Shown here: piece after piece, positions 49,687 to 59,739 of the stretch
How positions within the stretch are numbered: position 1 is the stretch's first letter
Layout of the letters: every line of letters starts with the position of its first letter
Assembly (NCBI GenBank): GCA_026874595.1
Contig: CM049306.1
Location: 32,752,019-32,816,018, forward strand
Source: Sipunculus nudus
Taxonomy: Eukaryota; Annelida; Sipuncula; Golfingiida; Sipunculidae
DNA length: 64,000 nt
Direction: 5' to 3'
Translations under genes and position numbers: made by a program
Notes under the pieces: model-generated
The model's database searches: none
What the model was told of the DNA's origin: nothing
The model's input: only the letters and a program-made list of their open reading frames with translations

Positions 49687-49689
<3 letters not shown>
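46607..49689 (+). mobile_element. 3.1-kb TIR element with dense ACATGT subterminal repeats (CACTA/CMC-like?)
   Basis: The left end CACTCTAAAAACTGAGG pairs with CACTCTAAAAAATGACG, the right end read on the minus strand. The left subterminal 700 bp contains 22 ACATGT words by my count, and the right ~140 bp (49500-49640) seven more, mostly as AAACATGTTT in both orientations. Left units recur with a ~182-bp period (AAACATGTC at 46802, 46985, 47166). Termini starting CACT with many short subterminal repeats resemble CACTA/Chapaev (CMC) transposons. Flanking TA-rich sequence hides the target duplication. The 2.1-kb core shows no transposase domain I recognise; a 63-codon minus frame at 48040-48231 has no clear motif. 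Confidence 0.75.
46796..47220 (+). repeat. ~182-bp tandem units inside the ACATGT element
   Basis: Two full units and a partial third share, in order, AAACATGTC, TTACATG, GAAATATGTC, AAAACATGTAACTATT and TAAAACATGTAGTTGTCCCA. The tandem duplication multiplied the putative protein-binding sites at one end only. Confidence 0.8.

Positions 49690-49691
<2 letters not shown>

Positions 49692-49740
<49 letters not shown>
49692..49740. repeat. (TA)n microsatellite at the right end of the ACATGT element
   Basis: Pure TA begins two bases after the right terminus. The left terminus is preceded by a shorter TATATATATA (46597-46606). Confidence 0.95.
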
Positions 49741-49743
<3 letters not shown>

Positions 49744-49950
49744 AAATAGTTAATAAATAACAGAAATATGTAAATTAGCCTTCAATTGAAAAACAACACA
49801 TAATACGGCTAATAAGTGAAATAATAATCAACTATTGAAATAGCCGTAAATTGAAATAATTAGCAGCTGTTAAAGTTATAATGTTCTTATGAAAAGACCA
49901 ATACCTTAAATCTCATTTGTTCATTACACATGCAAATTAGCTAATTGTTT

Positions 49951-50265
49951 ATTAACTGGACAACTACAGGGAAAGACCAATTACCTAAGTAAGCAGACAT
50001 TTAACCAATTTTCATGTTTCTTAATTTCATACAATTTTTTCATTCAAAATCCAAGCACTATCGCTATTCCCATTAAAAATATGCATGTAAATGTTCGTAT
50101 ATTTGACAAAAAGTTAATCATTGACACAAATATAAGCTTTAAAATTTAAATCAATTAATACATTATTACCATTAATCAGCGGACATATTATCGCTAATAA
50201 GTGCATCATATTTACTTTTTGATTTTCTTATGATAAGACCACTACGTTTAATCTCAATAATTTGT
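49951..50265 (+). repeat. R-family repeat, copy C, in tandem with copy B
   Basis: It starts ATTAACTGGACAACTACAGG directly after copy B, passes AGACCAATTACCTAAGTAAGC and CACTATCGCTATTCCC, and ends ACTACGTTTAATCTCAATAA. Tandem B-C arrangement plus inverted copy A suggests a satellite-like or head-to-tail amplified unit of ~300-340 bp. Confidence 0.6.
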
Positions 50266-52264
50266 CTAAATTGCATAATTTATCTGTAGTGTTTATTTTT
50301 TTTAAATAAGATTGTATATAGACGTACCTTACATCTGTTCCTTAAGGGTATAGTGGAATAAACCAACCAAACACATACCGTATCCGTTAAATACGGTGAT
50401 TAAGGTGTTAGGTCTGAACTAATATTTCATGGCAACGTCATTTGAATGGGAGCATGTATGTTTCGTTCGGACTATTTCTAAATAAAATTCTGGGTTAATT
50501 TGTGAAATCGTAACATCATTCGCAAAAGCTGATCAGCATTGAATGAAACATCTCATGATGGATTTGTTTTTATAAAAACGCAAGAATTCTTCGATTTTGT
50601 AACTACATTATATGCGGCAAATGTATCCAGAATCTTGGAGCTACAGGAAAACACGAAAACTTAAAACCCTTGCCGGTAAAATTTCGTATTCAAGGAGTGA
50701 ATGTATCCTAATTTCTAGGAACGGTTACCTTTATTCGAATATTAAGTAAAAAAAATGAGCAAGAAACATATGTCATCTGGGGTATAAATAGTAATATGGG
50801 GGAATGACCGTAAAATTGAGCTAAATACTGTGTTTTAGAATGAAAACAAGATTCCTGTTTAAAACTTTGAAACCTCGGCGCTTGAAGCTTTTTCAGAATC
50901 AGAAACAATGACCTGCGTGACCCTTTGCTGACCGGCCGCTCCGCTGGCAGTTGATATATTGTAACAAGTTAACCCTATTGGCTGCCAGCCAATCTCCGGT
51001 CACTACCGCTACGTTAATATCACTTCTGTTAAACGCTAAGGACTACCTCCTTTTGACCCGGTCACATGGCTCCGGGCTACTCTTCGCTCACATGTTGTTG
51101 GCAACATGGCCCACATGGTCTGCATGTGGAAAAAAGATATTAGAAGTCGCTAAGACTTATGACTGTCATTTGGTGCTTAGGGAAAAGCAGATTCAATCAT
51201 TGAAGTATTTACTTACGTCCAAGGAAGATTGTTAACTAACCGGTCGGTTATGGTAAAGCATCATTTACCAATTGTTGCCAGAACTGTTAGGGAGGAAACA
51301 TGCTATAAAAAAACTGTTGTGTTGGTCGTAAGTCCTTTTACACAAGGATCAGCTTCAGGCTCTAATTCGACTTGAGATGGCCAGATGTAAAGGGATATGT
51401 TTGTCTCGATGACGATAAAGTAAGCGTCAGTTGTTAGAGCTGAGAGCAGCTTGACGGCCATCCTGTTCCATGTGTCTTCATTTACAAACTGTTGGATGAA
51501 TATCTGCGTTATAACACCTACAGTGCCCTATTTAACCCTTTAGTTCTTTGTGATAAAGCAAATTAATCAATTAATTATGTATCATTCGAATTATTAGGAT
51601 TACTTTAAAAATAGCATCAAATTTGTGTCCTTATGCATAAATTACTTTTTGTTTTGACCCTATTTGTTTTTGGAAGGAATCTTGCCAAAATGGCGAGTCT
51701 TTAATAGAGGTGATATTAGGGTGGCGGTATTGACCTCTGGTGGAAACAGGCTGCCGGCACGCCGTGGCTGGAGGAAACCAAGAGCAGATATTTTTCGCCG
51801 CTTATCAGGACAATATTCTTCTAATTGACTTTAAATCTGAAAAACACTAGCGATATCGATTTGGTATGTTTACATGGGCATTTGATAAAAACTATCTTTG
51901 TTTTATCATGGATACGACACTTTTAGCAATAATATCGTAATTTTATGGTTAAGTGGAAAGTCTCCAGTTTCTCAAAGGATGTTGTAGGGCAGGGCTCTCA
52001 CAGAGCGTAGCTCAGGAGAGCTCAGGAGCTATAGGGCTATGGTTTTTCCTTCAGTGCTTTCCAAGAATCAAGATTTACCGGCCAATATTTGACGGTTTTG
52101 GTCATGATGGCTTCCGTCGACTTAGTAGGCGCTTCTATTGAGTCTTGTATTAACTTGAGTCGTGATACAAGCATTACAGAGGAATTAATTGCAGTTGTCT
52201 TAAATTATGTTGCATTTTATTGTGGTAAACAACCCATAATCTTAACATTAAGCTAGTAATGATG
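50266..52264. other. Unassigned sequence
   Basis: No gene or element recognised. A 94-codon frame at 50951-51235 and a locally GC-richer patch at 50930-51120 have no motif that I know. Confidence 0.45.
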
Positions 52265-52690
52265 AATTAACTCAAAAGAATACATGTGAACTCACAAACC
52301 AAACTGAAACTCTGTCTCTATGGAAACGAGTCATTTCCTGTATTGCGTAAAAGTTGGCTGCCGTCCATAAACCCGCTCGCCATGCTTGTATTTATGTGGC
52401 CAAAAATTCAACAATCACGTAGAGGGATTTATAAAAAAGCTGAGTTAAAACAGAAATTTTCTCGCTCATGGTTTGTGTTGATAGAAGGTTTACTAAAAAA
52501 GCTAACAATTGGACTAATTAATGTTAAATGACAGCGTAGATGTAGGTAATAACGTGTTGTTAAAAATAACGAAAATATTTGCAGTCTTTAGGGGCGTTCT
52601 TTGTTCAAGGATGAAAAGGCACTCTGACTGTCTGTGCACTGTTCGTAGACTCTTTAATGTCAGAGGGCGAAATGGCACAAATAGCGACCA
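52265..52690 (-). repeat. Dispersed ~430-bp repeat, copy 1
   Basis: It aligns inverted with 62030-62470 over its whole length. Shared words include ATACAGGAAATGACTCGT, TTAGCTTTTTTAGTA, GTTTTAACTCAGC and GTGAGTTCACATGTA (all given as on the minus strand). Reading frames are not conserved between copies, so it is non-coding. The superfamily is not identified. Confidence 0.75.
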
Positions 52691-53212
52691 AGAATACAGG
52701 AAATATCATATTTACCCAGTGGTATTTCTATAATCTCATGTTATTTTATCTGTAATGGAAGAAATGTTTATATCGATTATCTGCTCGATTCTGTTATCTC
52801 CTAGTATCAAAATTTTTATTTTTTACAGTCTCTACAATTCAGATAATCGATCATACCAGCGACTTAATAGCGAAATAGCAAAAAGGTAATTAGCAAAAAA
52901 GTACCTGATCGTCTTATTCAGTCCAACAAAAAGGCCAGATATATCAGCTGCAAGCACTTAATAAAATACATGACGGACTCTTGCAATTTTGTATTTTTGT
53001 CCGTCCTAAATAGAGTTAGGAAATGCTAAGTTGCCTTAGTTTTTTAAAGCTATTCGAAGATTTTATTTATTCTTGTCATGGTCATCATAAAGTTTTTCGG
53101 ATTCCTGATAGGGTCATCGAGTGTCCTTAATTTCAGAGACAGGAATTGTTCAAATTCTCAAGCAGGAACTTTTGACAGGATCAGAATGCGTATGCCACTC
53201 TTTGAGTAACGA
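52691..53212. other. Unassigned sequence
   Basis: No gene or repeat recognised. Confidence 0.45.
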
Positions 53213-53255
53213 GTCTGTCTGTCCGTCTGTCTGTCTTTCTGTCTGTCTCTCTGTT

Positions 53256-53291
<36 letters not shown>

Positions 53292-53364
53292 CACGGTCTG
53301 CGTCTGGCTGCATGTCTGTCTATCTCCAACTGTCTATATGTCTGTCTGTCTGTCTGTCTGTCTG

Positions 53365-53420
<56 letters not shown>
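53213..53420. repeat. (CTGT)n and (CT)n compound microsatellite
   Basis: Two CTGT arrays flank a short unique stretch and pass into a (CT)n run of about 50 bp (53369-53418). Open frames of repeated Ser-Leu or Arg-Glu on either strand (up to 151 codons) are by-products. Confidence 0.95.
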
Positions 53421-53423
<3 letters not shown>

Positions 53424-54299
53424 CTGTTGATGTATATGTGTTCTAAACAGTACATAGCTATCCCAATTGACTGTTTAAATAATAACATATGCATTGTATA
53501 CATCCAGGCAAAGTTTAAAACACACCAAACAGACCATCAATCAAATGAAAACTTTCTTTCTTCGGGGAACTGCTAATTTATATACTTTCGCTACCTCCCG
53601 TCTATAGTATTGTTCTTGTTGTCACTACATGTAACATATTCAAACATCAGATGTCCTAGACGTCAACATAATTAAAGCTGTCCTATAAATCAAATCAGCC
53701 ACACGCGTTAATCATGAAATGAGCATTTTGACAGACCACTATGGGTGTAGCTAGTAATTCTAGACTTGCAGATTAAGTTGGCTACAAAGCCACGTTCATG
53801 TAAGCATCTGCCCACCCATTCATAATTCCTGTTCTTTTCAATAAACCCATTCAAACAATTCTTTTTTTTTTTTTTAATAAAGTATACAAAGTATACAACC
53901 AGTGGCGCCTGCAAAATGGCGTAACCTCTATATTTGAGAAATATAAGCCGCTATAAAAGCAAATGTTATACGACCCTGTGGCTTTTAAAATATCAGTATA
54001 TCTAAGAATTTCCATTACACTAGGAAACTTAACGCCATGGCAAACGTTTTAACTAAAAAAAAAAATTACAGCTGATGACGTCACACTTGCAGCAGAAAAA
54101 TAAATATATCAAATAGCCATATCTCCAGTTTCGCCTGCATAAAATAGTGTCGTTACCTTGATTTATTCGCATGGTTTCAATCGTTTTGCAACAAAATGAT
54201 ACAAAACAACCAAAAACGATTTATAACAACTGGTCCAGTTGATTGATGTGTAAAACAGATTAACCGGCTGAAACAACGGATGGCTGTTGGATTTGTGTT
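53421..54299. other. Unassigned; hAT-type end fragment
   Basis: CCAGTGGCGCCTGCAAAATG near 53900 resembles a hAT-type CAGTGGCG terminus with no partner. The rest holds nothing recognised. Confidence 0.4.
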
Positions 54300-54302
54300 T
54301 AA

Positions 54303-54821
54303 GGTAGCAGAGCTGCTATAAAAGCCTATATTTACAACCAATCCAAACAAATTCATGTAAGAACTTTAAAGTAAACATTATGTTAATTAAATCTTGTACC
54401 GTGTGCTTTCTGATGGCATATTTATTTATGAAATTTTCATTTATATTTATATGATATTTTAACATTAAATTTATTTTTAACTTGAACAGTACGCTACTTT
54501 ATATACCAAGTAAAACACAAGTTACTTTTTTTTCTAAAATAATTAAAAGTTCAATTTTCAACAAGAAGGCAGGGTACAAGAAAACCAAAAAAAAAAACAC
54601 TTTACAGATGATATCATATAGTTTTATCTCTAGTCCACTAAAAGTGGCTTACTGTTTCTGGGTGCTTATAATAGTGTACCTTTTAAGATTTAAATTATCT
54701 TCAAATATGTTGCAAAATCATAATAAAATCAGCGAAAGGTTTACAATATGGAGTCTATCAAGAATTTTAAACAACTTTTGGATTGATTTTAGATATAGGA
54801 TCTTTAGCAAACTCTGCTACC
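54303..54821 (+). mobile_element. PIF/Harbinger-like MITE, 519 bp
   Basis: GGTAGCAGAG at the left pairs with CTCTGCTACC at the right. Both are flanked by TAA (54300-54302, 54822-54824), which fits the 3-bp TWA target of PIF/Harbinger elements. A related right-hand fragment is at 26612-26695. The interior is AT-rich; the 115-codon frame at 54482-54829 has no recognised domain. Confidence 0.6.
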
Positions 54822-54824
54822 TAA

Positions 54825-55690
54825 AATAGATACTGCCACATAGCGATACATGGTGGGTTATATGTCCTTTAGTGTAATGGAAAATAATGTTTTATCAAAA
54901 ATTTCAAGGAATACAGCAAGCTTTGATTTTGACAGAATTTTCTCCACAAATGTGCTCTTCCGTGAAGTAAGTACTCACCTTATGTTTGAAAACTGAGAAT
55001 TTTTTTTTACATAAAACAATATATATATAACAAAGAAAAGGCTATATCAAAGAAATAAATTGGTTCTTATGCATAGTCCTATATGTGTGGTTTGGTGGTC
55101 ATCCTGTCCATTTCACTTTGCGGCACGGGTTCCATTCAGTGTATGAACTAATATTATACATCTAATGTCTTAAAGTCAATTAAGATATTGTTTCACTTAA
55201 AAGTGACCGATTGAGGTTGCAAGCATCAGTCGTCACATAGTTTTCTTGGTAGACTTTTCCATTTTCTGATATTCGTGTTACCTGTTCGCTGCACACGGTT
55301 TTACTTAAGCGAAGATATACAGAATCATGACCGATCAACCTCAATTAGTGGCCCAGTCGATTCATGATAATTAAACAGTCAAACCATCAGGGGATTTGGT
55401 TACAGGGACCATCAGACTGGTAAAAATAAAGAGATTCAATAAAATTGATTGGTTAAAAAAATTATTGCAGATTAATTTTTTGAATAAAAAATTCTACCAT
55501 TCAAGTTGAATTATCAACCTTTTTGCATGTTGCTCACGTATTTTTAGCGATGCTGGTAAAGTCCAATATGTGGTTTCAGGCCAGTTTTCCAGCATCAAAC
55601 AATTGACGTGCCAAGTGACCTATGCAGTTGAGATATGTCACACAATTATAATTAAAATCATATTCTTAATATCTATGAATCATATATTAC
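54825..55690. other. Unassigned AT-rich sequence
   Basis: No gene or repeat recognised. Confidence 0.45.
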
Positions 55691-55699
55691 TTTTCGGAT

Positions 55700-56520
55700 G
55701 AGAACGCGGGCATACCCAAAGCGTTATACGAATTCTAACGGCCACCAGATTCTCTCCGCAGATATAATCCCACCTTGGAGCTGTCCTTCAACTATATCTG
55801 CGACTATATGGCCCAGACTAGCCGTTGCCAGGTACCTGCGACTCGTCGCATGGGATTAGCTTTGCGGTCACACATGGGGCCACGTTAAGCCGCCATCACA
55901 TATCAAACGGCTTCCGGCCGAATTTGTGGATCGCCTGAAAGTTGCCGCATTTCAACACCCCCCCCCCCCCCACGGAATCGAGCGTATTTTTCACTTAAAA
56001 TCTACCCTGTCCTATATTGGACGGGGCTCGGGCAGTGCCCTTTGAACACTAGTGGTCACAAATCGCCCGGCGGCCGTCAGAAAACAAACGGGAGTCGATA
56101 TAATGCAAACGCTCGGTATAATGACGGGAGCCGTCCGAGTTTCGGTCGATGGTCAATTTGTCTGTCGATGCCCGCCCGACACATTGGCGGCGCCCGACGA
56201 CCTGCCTGACATCTCCGACATCCACGCCTCCAGCATATATAAGACATCGGAACTAGGCACTGACAAGAGGGCTTTTCTAGCATGAATGTTGAATGCAGGG
56301 GATATATACCCCGGAAGAACATTCCTGAGTTGACAGGAGTCGTCCGGCCAGGGCCCGTAGAAGCCGCCTGACGGCGGCCCAACACCAGCACGGAGTGCAT
56401 GGCTGTCGGGATATGGGAGGGGTCGCTCGAGTATCCTAAGGAGCCCATGCGGCGGCCGCGCAGCCGAAATATTATGTTTTTATAAGATCTCTGCGATCTC
56501 AAAATTCGCCATTGGAAATC
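55700..56520. other. GC-rich block with TATA-like motif
   Basis: Composition shifts sharply to GC-rich with many CG dinucleotides, unlike all neighbours. A poly-C tract lies at about 55957-55971. TATATAAG at 56236-56243 has a core-promoter-like setting, and GGGGATATATACCCC at 56299-56313 is a near-palindrome. Frames of 77 codons (+, 56052-56285) and 141 codons (-, 56077-56502) overlap each other and match nothing I recognise. It may be an LTR, a transferred or captured GC-rich fragment, or a host promoter; I cannot decide. Confidence 0.4.
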
Positions 56521-56584
56521 GCTGAATTGGGAGCAGGTTTCCGTAAAATTTGTTGTTGAGCCGGCAGTGATTGAGCAAACACTG

Positions 56585-56610
56585 GCCGTATTAATTTATT
56601 TAATAAATAA

Positions 56611-56662
<52 letters not shown>

Positions 56663-56690
56663 CTGTTTATTTATTTATTTATGGTGTTTG
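56585..56690. repeat. (TA)n microsatellite flanked by inverted AAAT/ATTT arrays
   Basis: AATAAATAAATAAAT leads into TA (56615-56658) and out through ATTTATTTATTTAT. The whole ~100 bp is nearly self-complementary and could form a cruciform. Confidence 0.9.
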
Positions 56691-57164
56691 AGGGTGCACT
56701 ATTTTTGGTGGAGTGTCGGACCAAAAAATAGTTGCAGTTACGCACCTACACTGGTTATTTTTTTATACAACAGAAATATTATTATAACATTTATTTATCG
56801 AAATGTAAACTGCATTTATTGTTCTTGGTCTGCTTGAAATAGATTATATTGTGAATATCCAGAGATACAATATACATAAAACAATTTGGTATTTAGAAGT
56901 AGCTAGTTTCTAGCTATTTCACGTGTAGAATTCCCTAAAATACGAAGCAATATTATGGAAAAATGAAAACAAGTTGAACCCCCTCCCCCCCCCACACCTC
57001 CAATTTACACTATATTGGGGGGGGGGGGTTGGATATAACCCTCCAATACACTCAGCCATGGACATGCAAGTACAATTAACCACGTATGGATGCTTTTGCT
57101 GTGAATTATAATAATCAAGTTTCCCTAGCCCCTTCTATGTATCTCTCAATGTGCCAGTCACGTG
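56691..57164. other. Unassigned; poly-C and poly-G tracts
   Basis: CCCCTCCCCCCCCCAC (about 56980) and GGGGGGGGGGGTTGG (about 57017) face each other across ~30 bp as an inverted pair. No gene is recognised. Confidence 0.5.
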
Positions 57165-57655
57165 TTCACGACAAGTCTTATGACTCGTCGTACCACTAAT
57201 CGGGATCGGTCGTGACCAGTCTTAACCACTCGGTAACTGGTCGTACCCTTGCTCATGATCTATCGTAGGACAAGTCGCTACCAGTCTGGGACCTTTGGGT
57301 TGCTCCGATTGCTACCGATCACCTAAAGCCACGGTCACACTGAATCGTACGACTGTTTAATCGTGCGATTGACCCACGATCAGGTAGTCGCACGACCAGT
57401 CTCCACAAATTTGTCCTGATTCTGAAATGGTCGTGAGTACTTGATACTGGTGGTAGGTAATCGTACGACTGGTGGCACGCTCGGTTGCACGATCAACCAG
57501 AACTAGTGACGATCGGTCGCAAGGTCAGTCGTGCGACAAGTCGTTGCGATTAATATTGATCGTACGACAGTCTTAGTGACCAGCGACTAATCGTACGACT
57601 TGTCGTAATGACCTGCGACTAGTCGTTCAACTGGTCGTGCCACCGATCGTATGGA

Positions 57656-57693
57656 TATATATTCCTGGGCCTGATATCAGCCCTAGTCATTCG
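57656..57693 (+). promoter_or_regulatory. TATA box and initiator-like motif
   Basis: TATATATT at 57656-57663 is followed by TCATTCG at 57687-57693. The T of the TATA box is 33 bp upstream of the A in TCA, close to canonical TATA-to-start spacing. The first ATG downstream is at 57726. Functional activity is not shown. Confidence 0.4.
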
Positions 57694-57725
57694 TTCGCTA
57701 GATCTCGTAAAGAAAGTACAGTGAT

Positions 57726-57887
57726 ATGCCTCCACGAAAAGGAAAAGGACGTGGCAAGGGCCGAAAACAGCTTGTTTCAGACACCGCGGTGCTAGCAGAA
57801 ATCTACACGGCACCCATGGCAGAAGATTCGGTGCAGAAGTGCAGCTGCGGTAATAGCGCCAAGCTGTTGTTGTTGCTCCAGCTGTAG
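57726..57887 (+). CDS. Small basic protein or first coding exon (53 aa), unrecognised
   Basis: The frame starts MPPRKGKGRGKGRKQ and ends at a TAG after a Leu-rich tail (LLLLLQL). The N-terminus is strongly basic, with alternating Gly and Lys/Arg and a PRKGKGRG stretch that recalls AT-hook DNA-binding motifs. The middle has VLAEIYTAPMAEDS and a Cys-Ser-Cys. It is the first ATG after a well-placed TATA/initiator pair and lies in the only part of the element free of subterminal repeats. It could be the surviving 5' end of a transposition protein (PIF elements encode a Myb-like DNA-binding protein), a captured host exon, or chance. No match is claimed. Confidence 0.35.
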   Translation: MPPRKGKGRGKGRKQLVSDTAVLAEIYTAPMAEDSVQKCSCGNSAKLLLLLQL

Positions 57888-58624
57888 CCGAACCAGCGTA
57901 AACTCGAGTCTACAGGGAGGCATCAGCTGATCCACACTTACAATAGAGGTAAATACGGCCGAATGAGCATAGCTCTAGATCCCGACACTTTTATAACGTT
58001 TGCCGAGCTGATAGCACGGCCAGTCATATGGTCGTGCCACAAGTCGGGGGAGATCTTGGCAAGTCGCAATTCTGATCACAAGGTCGTACGACCAGTGGTG
58101 CCACCAATCGCGAGGTGGCACGAGCAGTGGCACGACCAATGGTGCAACAAGTTGTCGCACGATGATGCACGACTGGTCGTGCGATGACCAAAGACTGGTG
58201 GTACAACCTTATTGCGAGCCCCTACGACCTCAAAATTGACAAATCAGTCGCAACTGGATTTTGAACATGTTCAAAAACCACCTGCGACCGATTTTTCACC
58301 CAGTGATCAGCCACGACCTCCGCGATCGGTCGCACGTTCTTGTCACGATTGTCCGGCGATTCCTCAAATTTTCAGTCGTTGACAGGTCGTAACCTGGTCG
58401 TATCTCCAGTGTGACCGTGGCTTAAGATAACCTTCGACCACTCGTAAACTAGTCGTACGACAAGAAAAAAGAGTACCACCAATTCTCCAAGACCACTGCC
58501 GATTAGTCGTAGGATTGTGAACCATAGGAGTACTTACGACCACTTCAGACAACCTACGACTTCTTGCGACCAGTTAGGGCTTACTTAGCGGTAAACAGCT
58601 ATTTAATCTTTTCTCCCATTTTAA

Positions 58625-59121
58625 AGGGACATTATCAGGAGCAATATTTTTCCTATTCTATCACACTATCAGTTCGGTTTTGCTTTATACAAAAGTTTCC
58701 TAGCAAAACCATTCCAGCACACAGTCTCATTTCCTCGCATATGAATATTTAACACCTTGTTATAGTCCTGCGTGTTGGTAAATACAGTCTGTTTACCATA
58801 ACATGGCCGCGTGACCGGAGGTCCGATTTAGAGGGGCATAACGCGGTGTTTTAGCCAGTGGGAACATGTATCACATTTTTTCGGCCAAGTCATTCAGGGC
58901 ATCTCCTGTTTTGCACGTTTGTGGCTCCGCGCAGCGCACGGCCCGACGCACTGTGTTAATGTTTACACCTGCGATCGCGCCCGGTTCACGGTTTTTAACA
59001 CTGGTTTACAGGAGTAAGCAAACGGTTTCAAGGCAATATTTTGGCAGGTACAGATTTATTTTAAGGGGAATAAGCTATTTTTCGTGTTTACTCAACATGC
59101 TCGAAAGGTGATTGGGCCCCT
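58625..59121 (+). mobile_element. TTAA-target element, copy 2, 497 bp
   Basis: Exact TTAA at 58621-58624 and 59122-59125 flanks AGGGACATTATC ... GATTGGGCCCCT, with short AGGG(A/G)C inverted termini. It aligns inverted with 21401-21868. A TTAA target is characteristic of piggyBac and Kolobok elements. An 81-codon frame at 58866-59111 is not conserved in the other copy. Confidence 0.75.
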
Positions 59122-59195
59122 TTAAAGAGGATAATCTATAAATTGCATTGAAGAAAATTATTTGATTAAATCTTTCGAATAAAAGCCTGGGGAAG

Positions 59196-59244
59196 CGATT
59201 ACAGATTACTCACTCTTCCTATTATCGGGGGTAATCTGTAATCG
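59196..59244. repeat. Perfect 14-bp inverted repeat (hairpin)
   Basis: CGATTACAGATTAC (59196-59209) and GTAATCTGTAATCG (59231-59244) with a 21-base loop. Further GGGGGTAA/TTACCCCC words follow (59250-59310, 59640-59740), including ATTACCCCCGGGGGTAA near 59284. Confidence 0.8.
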
Positions 59245-59739
59245 ATTTGGATTTACCCCAAGTAATTTGAAATAGATTTAACATTACCCCCGGGGGTAAC
59301 ATGATATTGATTTCAACGTACCCCTTAAAACTGTCTTTTTTGTTTGTTTCCTTAAGATTATAAGAAAGTGCTTTTTTCTGATTTCCCAAATTAGTTTTAA
59401 TCTTAGCATATCTTGTTTTGCATATTACATGTTCTGCGCATTGGTGGAGGGTAAGAGTCAATATACTGTATTTTACAATATAATTAACATTTTTTGACAC
59501 TTTCAATTACTTTCACATATTGATTACATCTTTTCAGTCTAGAATTTTACACGTGGTTCATTGAAATGATATATCATGGGTAAAGAACATTATAATTGAT
59601 CATTTTATTAAACCAGCGAGGCGGTATTCTGAATAGTGCTGGAGTTACCGGATATTACGTTAAGACTATCCTCGGGAGTAATCCGAAATCGATTTAAAAT
59701 TACCGGGGTTAAACTGAAATAGGGAGGGGGATACCCTGA

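Larger units (their letters stand above)
46481..49950 (+). repeat. R-family repeat, copy B, split by the ACATGT element
   Basis: The left part 46481-46606 (ATTAACTGGACAACTTAATT, then CAGTATCGCTATCC) and right part 49741-49950 (GCAAAATAGTTAATAAATAA, then GACCAATACCTTAAATCTCA) read continuously when the 46607-49689 element and the (TA)n tract are removed. In copy A the same point reads GTAATATATACGCAAATTAG. The uninterrupted site was therefore a short TA run. Confidence 0.6.
57327..58422 (+). mobile_element. 1,096-bp TIR element packed with GTCGTACGAC-type repeats
   Basis: The left end AGCCACGGTCACACTG pairs exactly with the right end CAGTGTGACCGTGGCT. TAA flanks both (57324-57326, 58423-58425), consistent with the TWA target of PIF/Harbinger elements. 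The ~320 bp inside each end are crowded with TCGTACGAC, TCGTGCGAC and GGTCG words in both orientations. The centre (about 57650-57960) lacks these words and carries a TATA-like motif, an initiator-like motif and a 53-codon ORF. Sequence outside the TIRs (57165-57323, 58426-58590) is also rich in the same words, so this copy may sit inside an older relative. Confidence 0.75.

Noticed and set aside
44949-50265. One large element with inverted ends from copy A to copy C
   Set aside because: Copy C is in tandem with copy B, and the A-to-B interval shows no shared structure, so independent repeat copies are simpler.
53121-53576. 151-codon Ser/Leu-rich frame and 117-codon Arg/Glu-rich frame
   Set aside because: Both are produced by the CTGT/CT microsatellite.
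56077-56502. 141-codon frame in the GC-rich block as a host gene
   Set aside because: It overlaps an opposing frame, has no recognised domain, and high GC makes long chance frames more likely.
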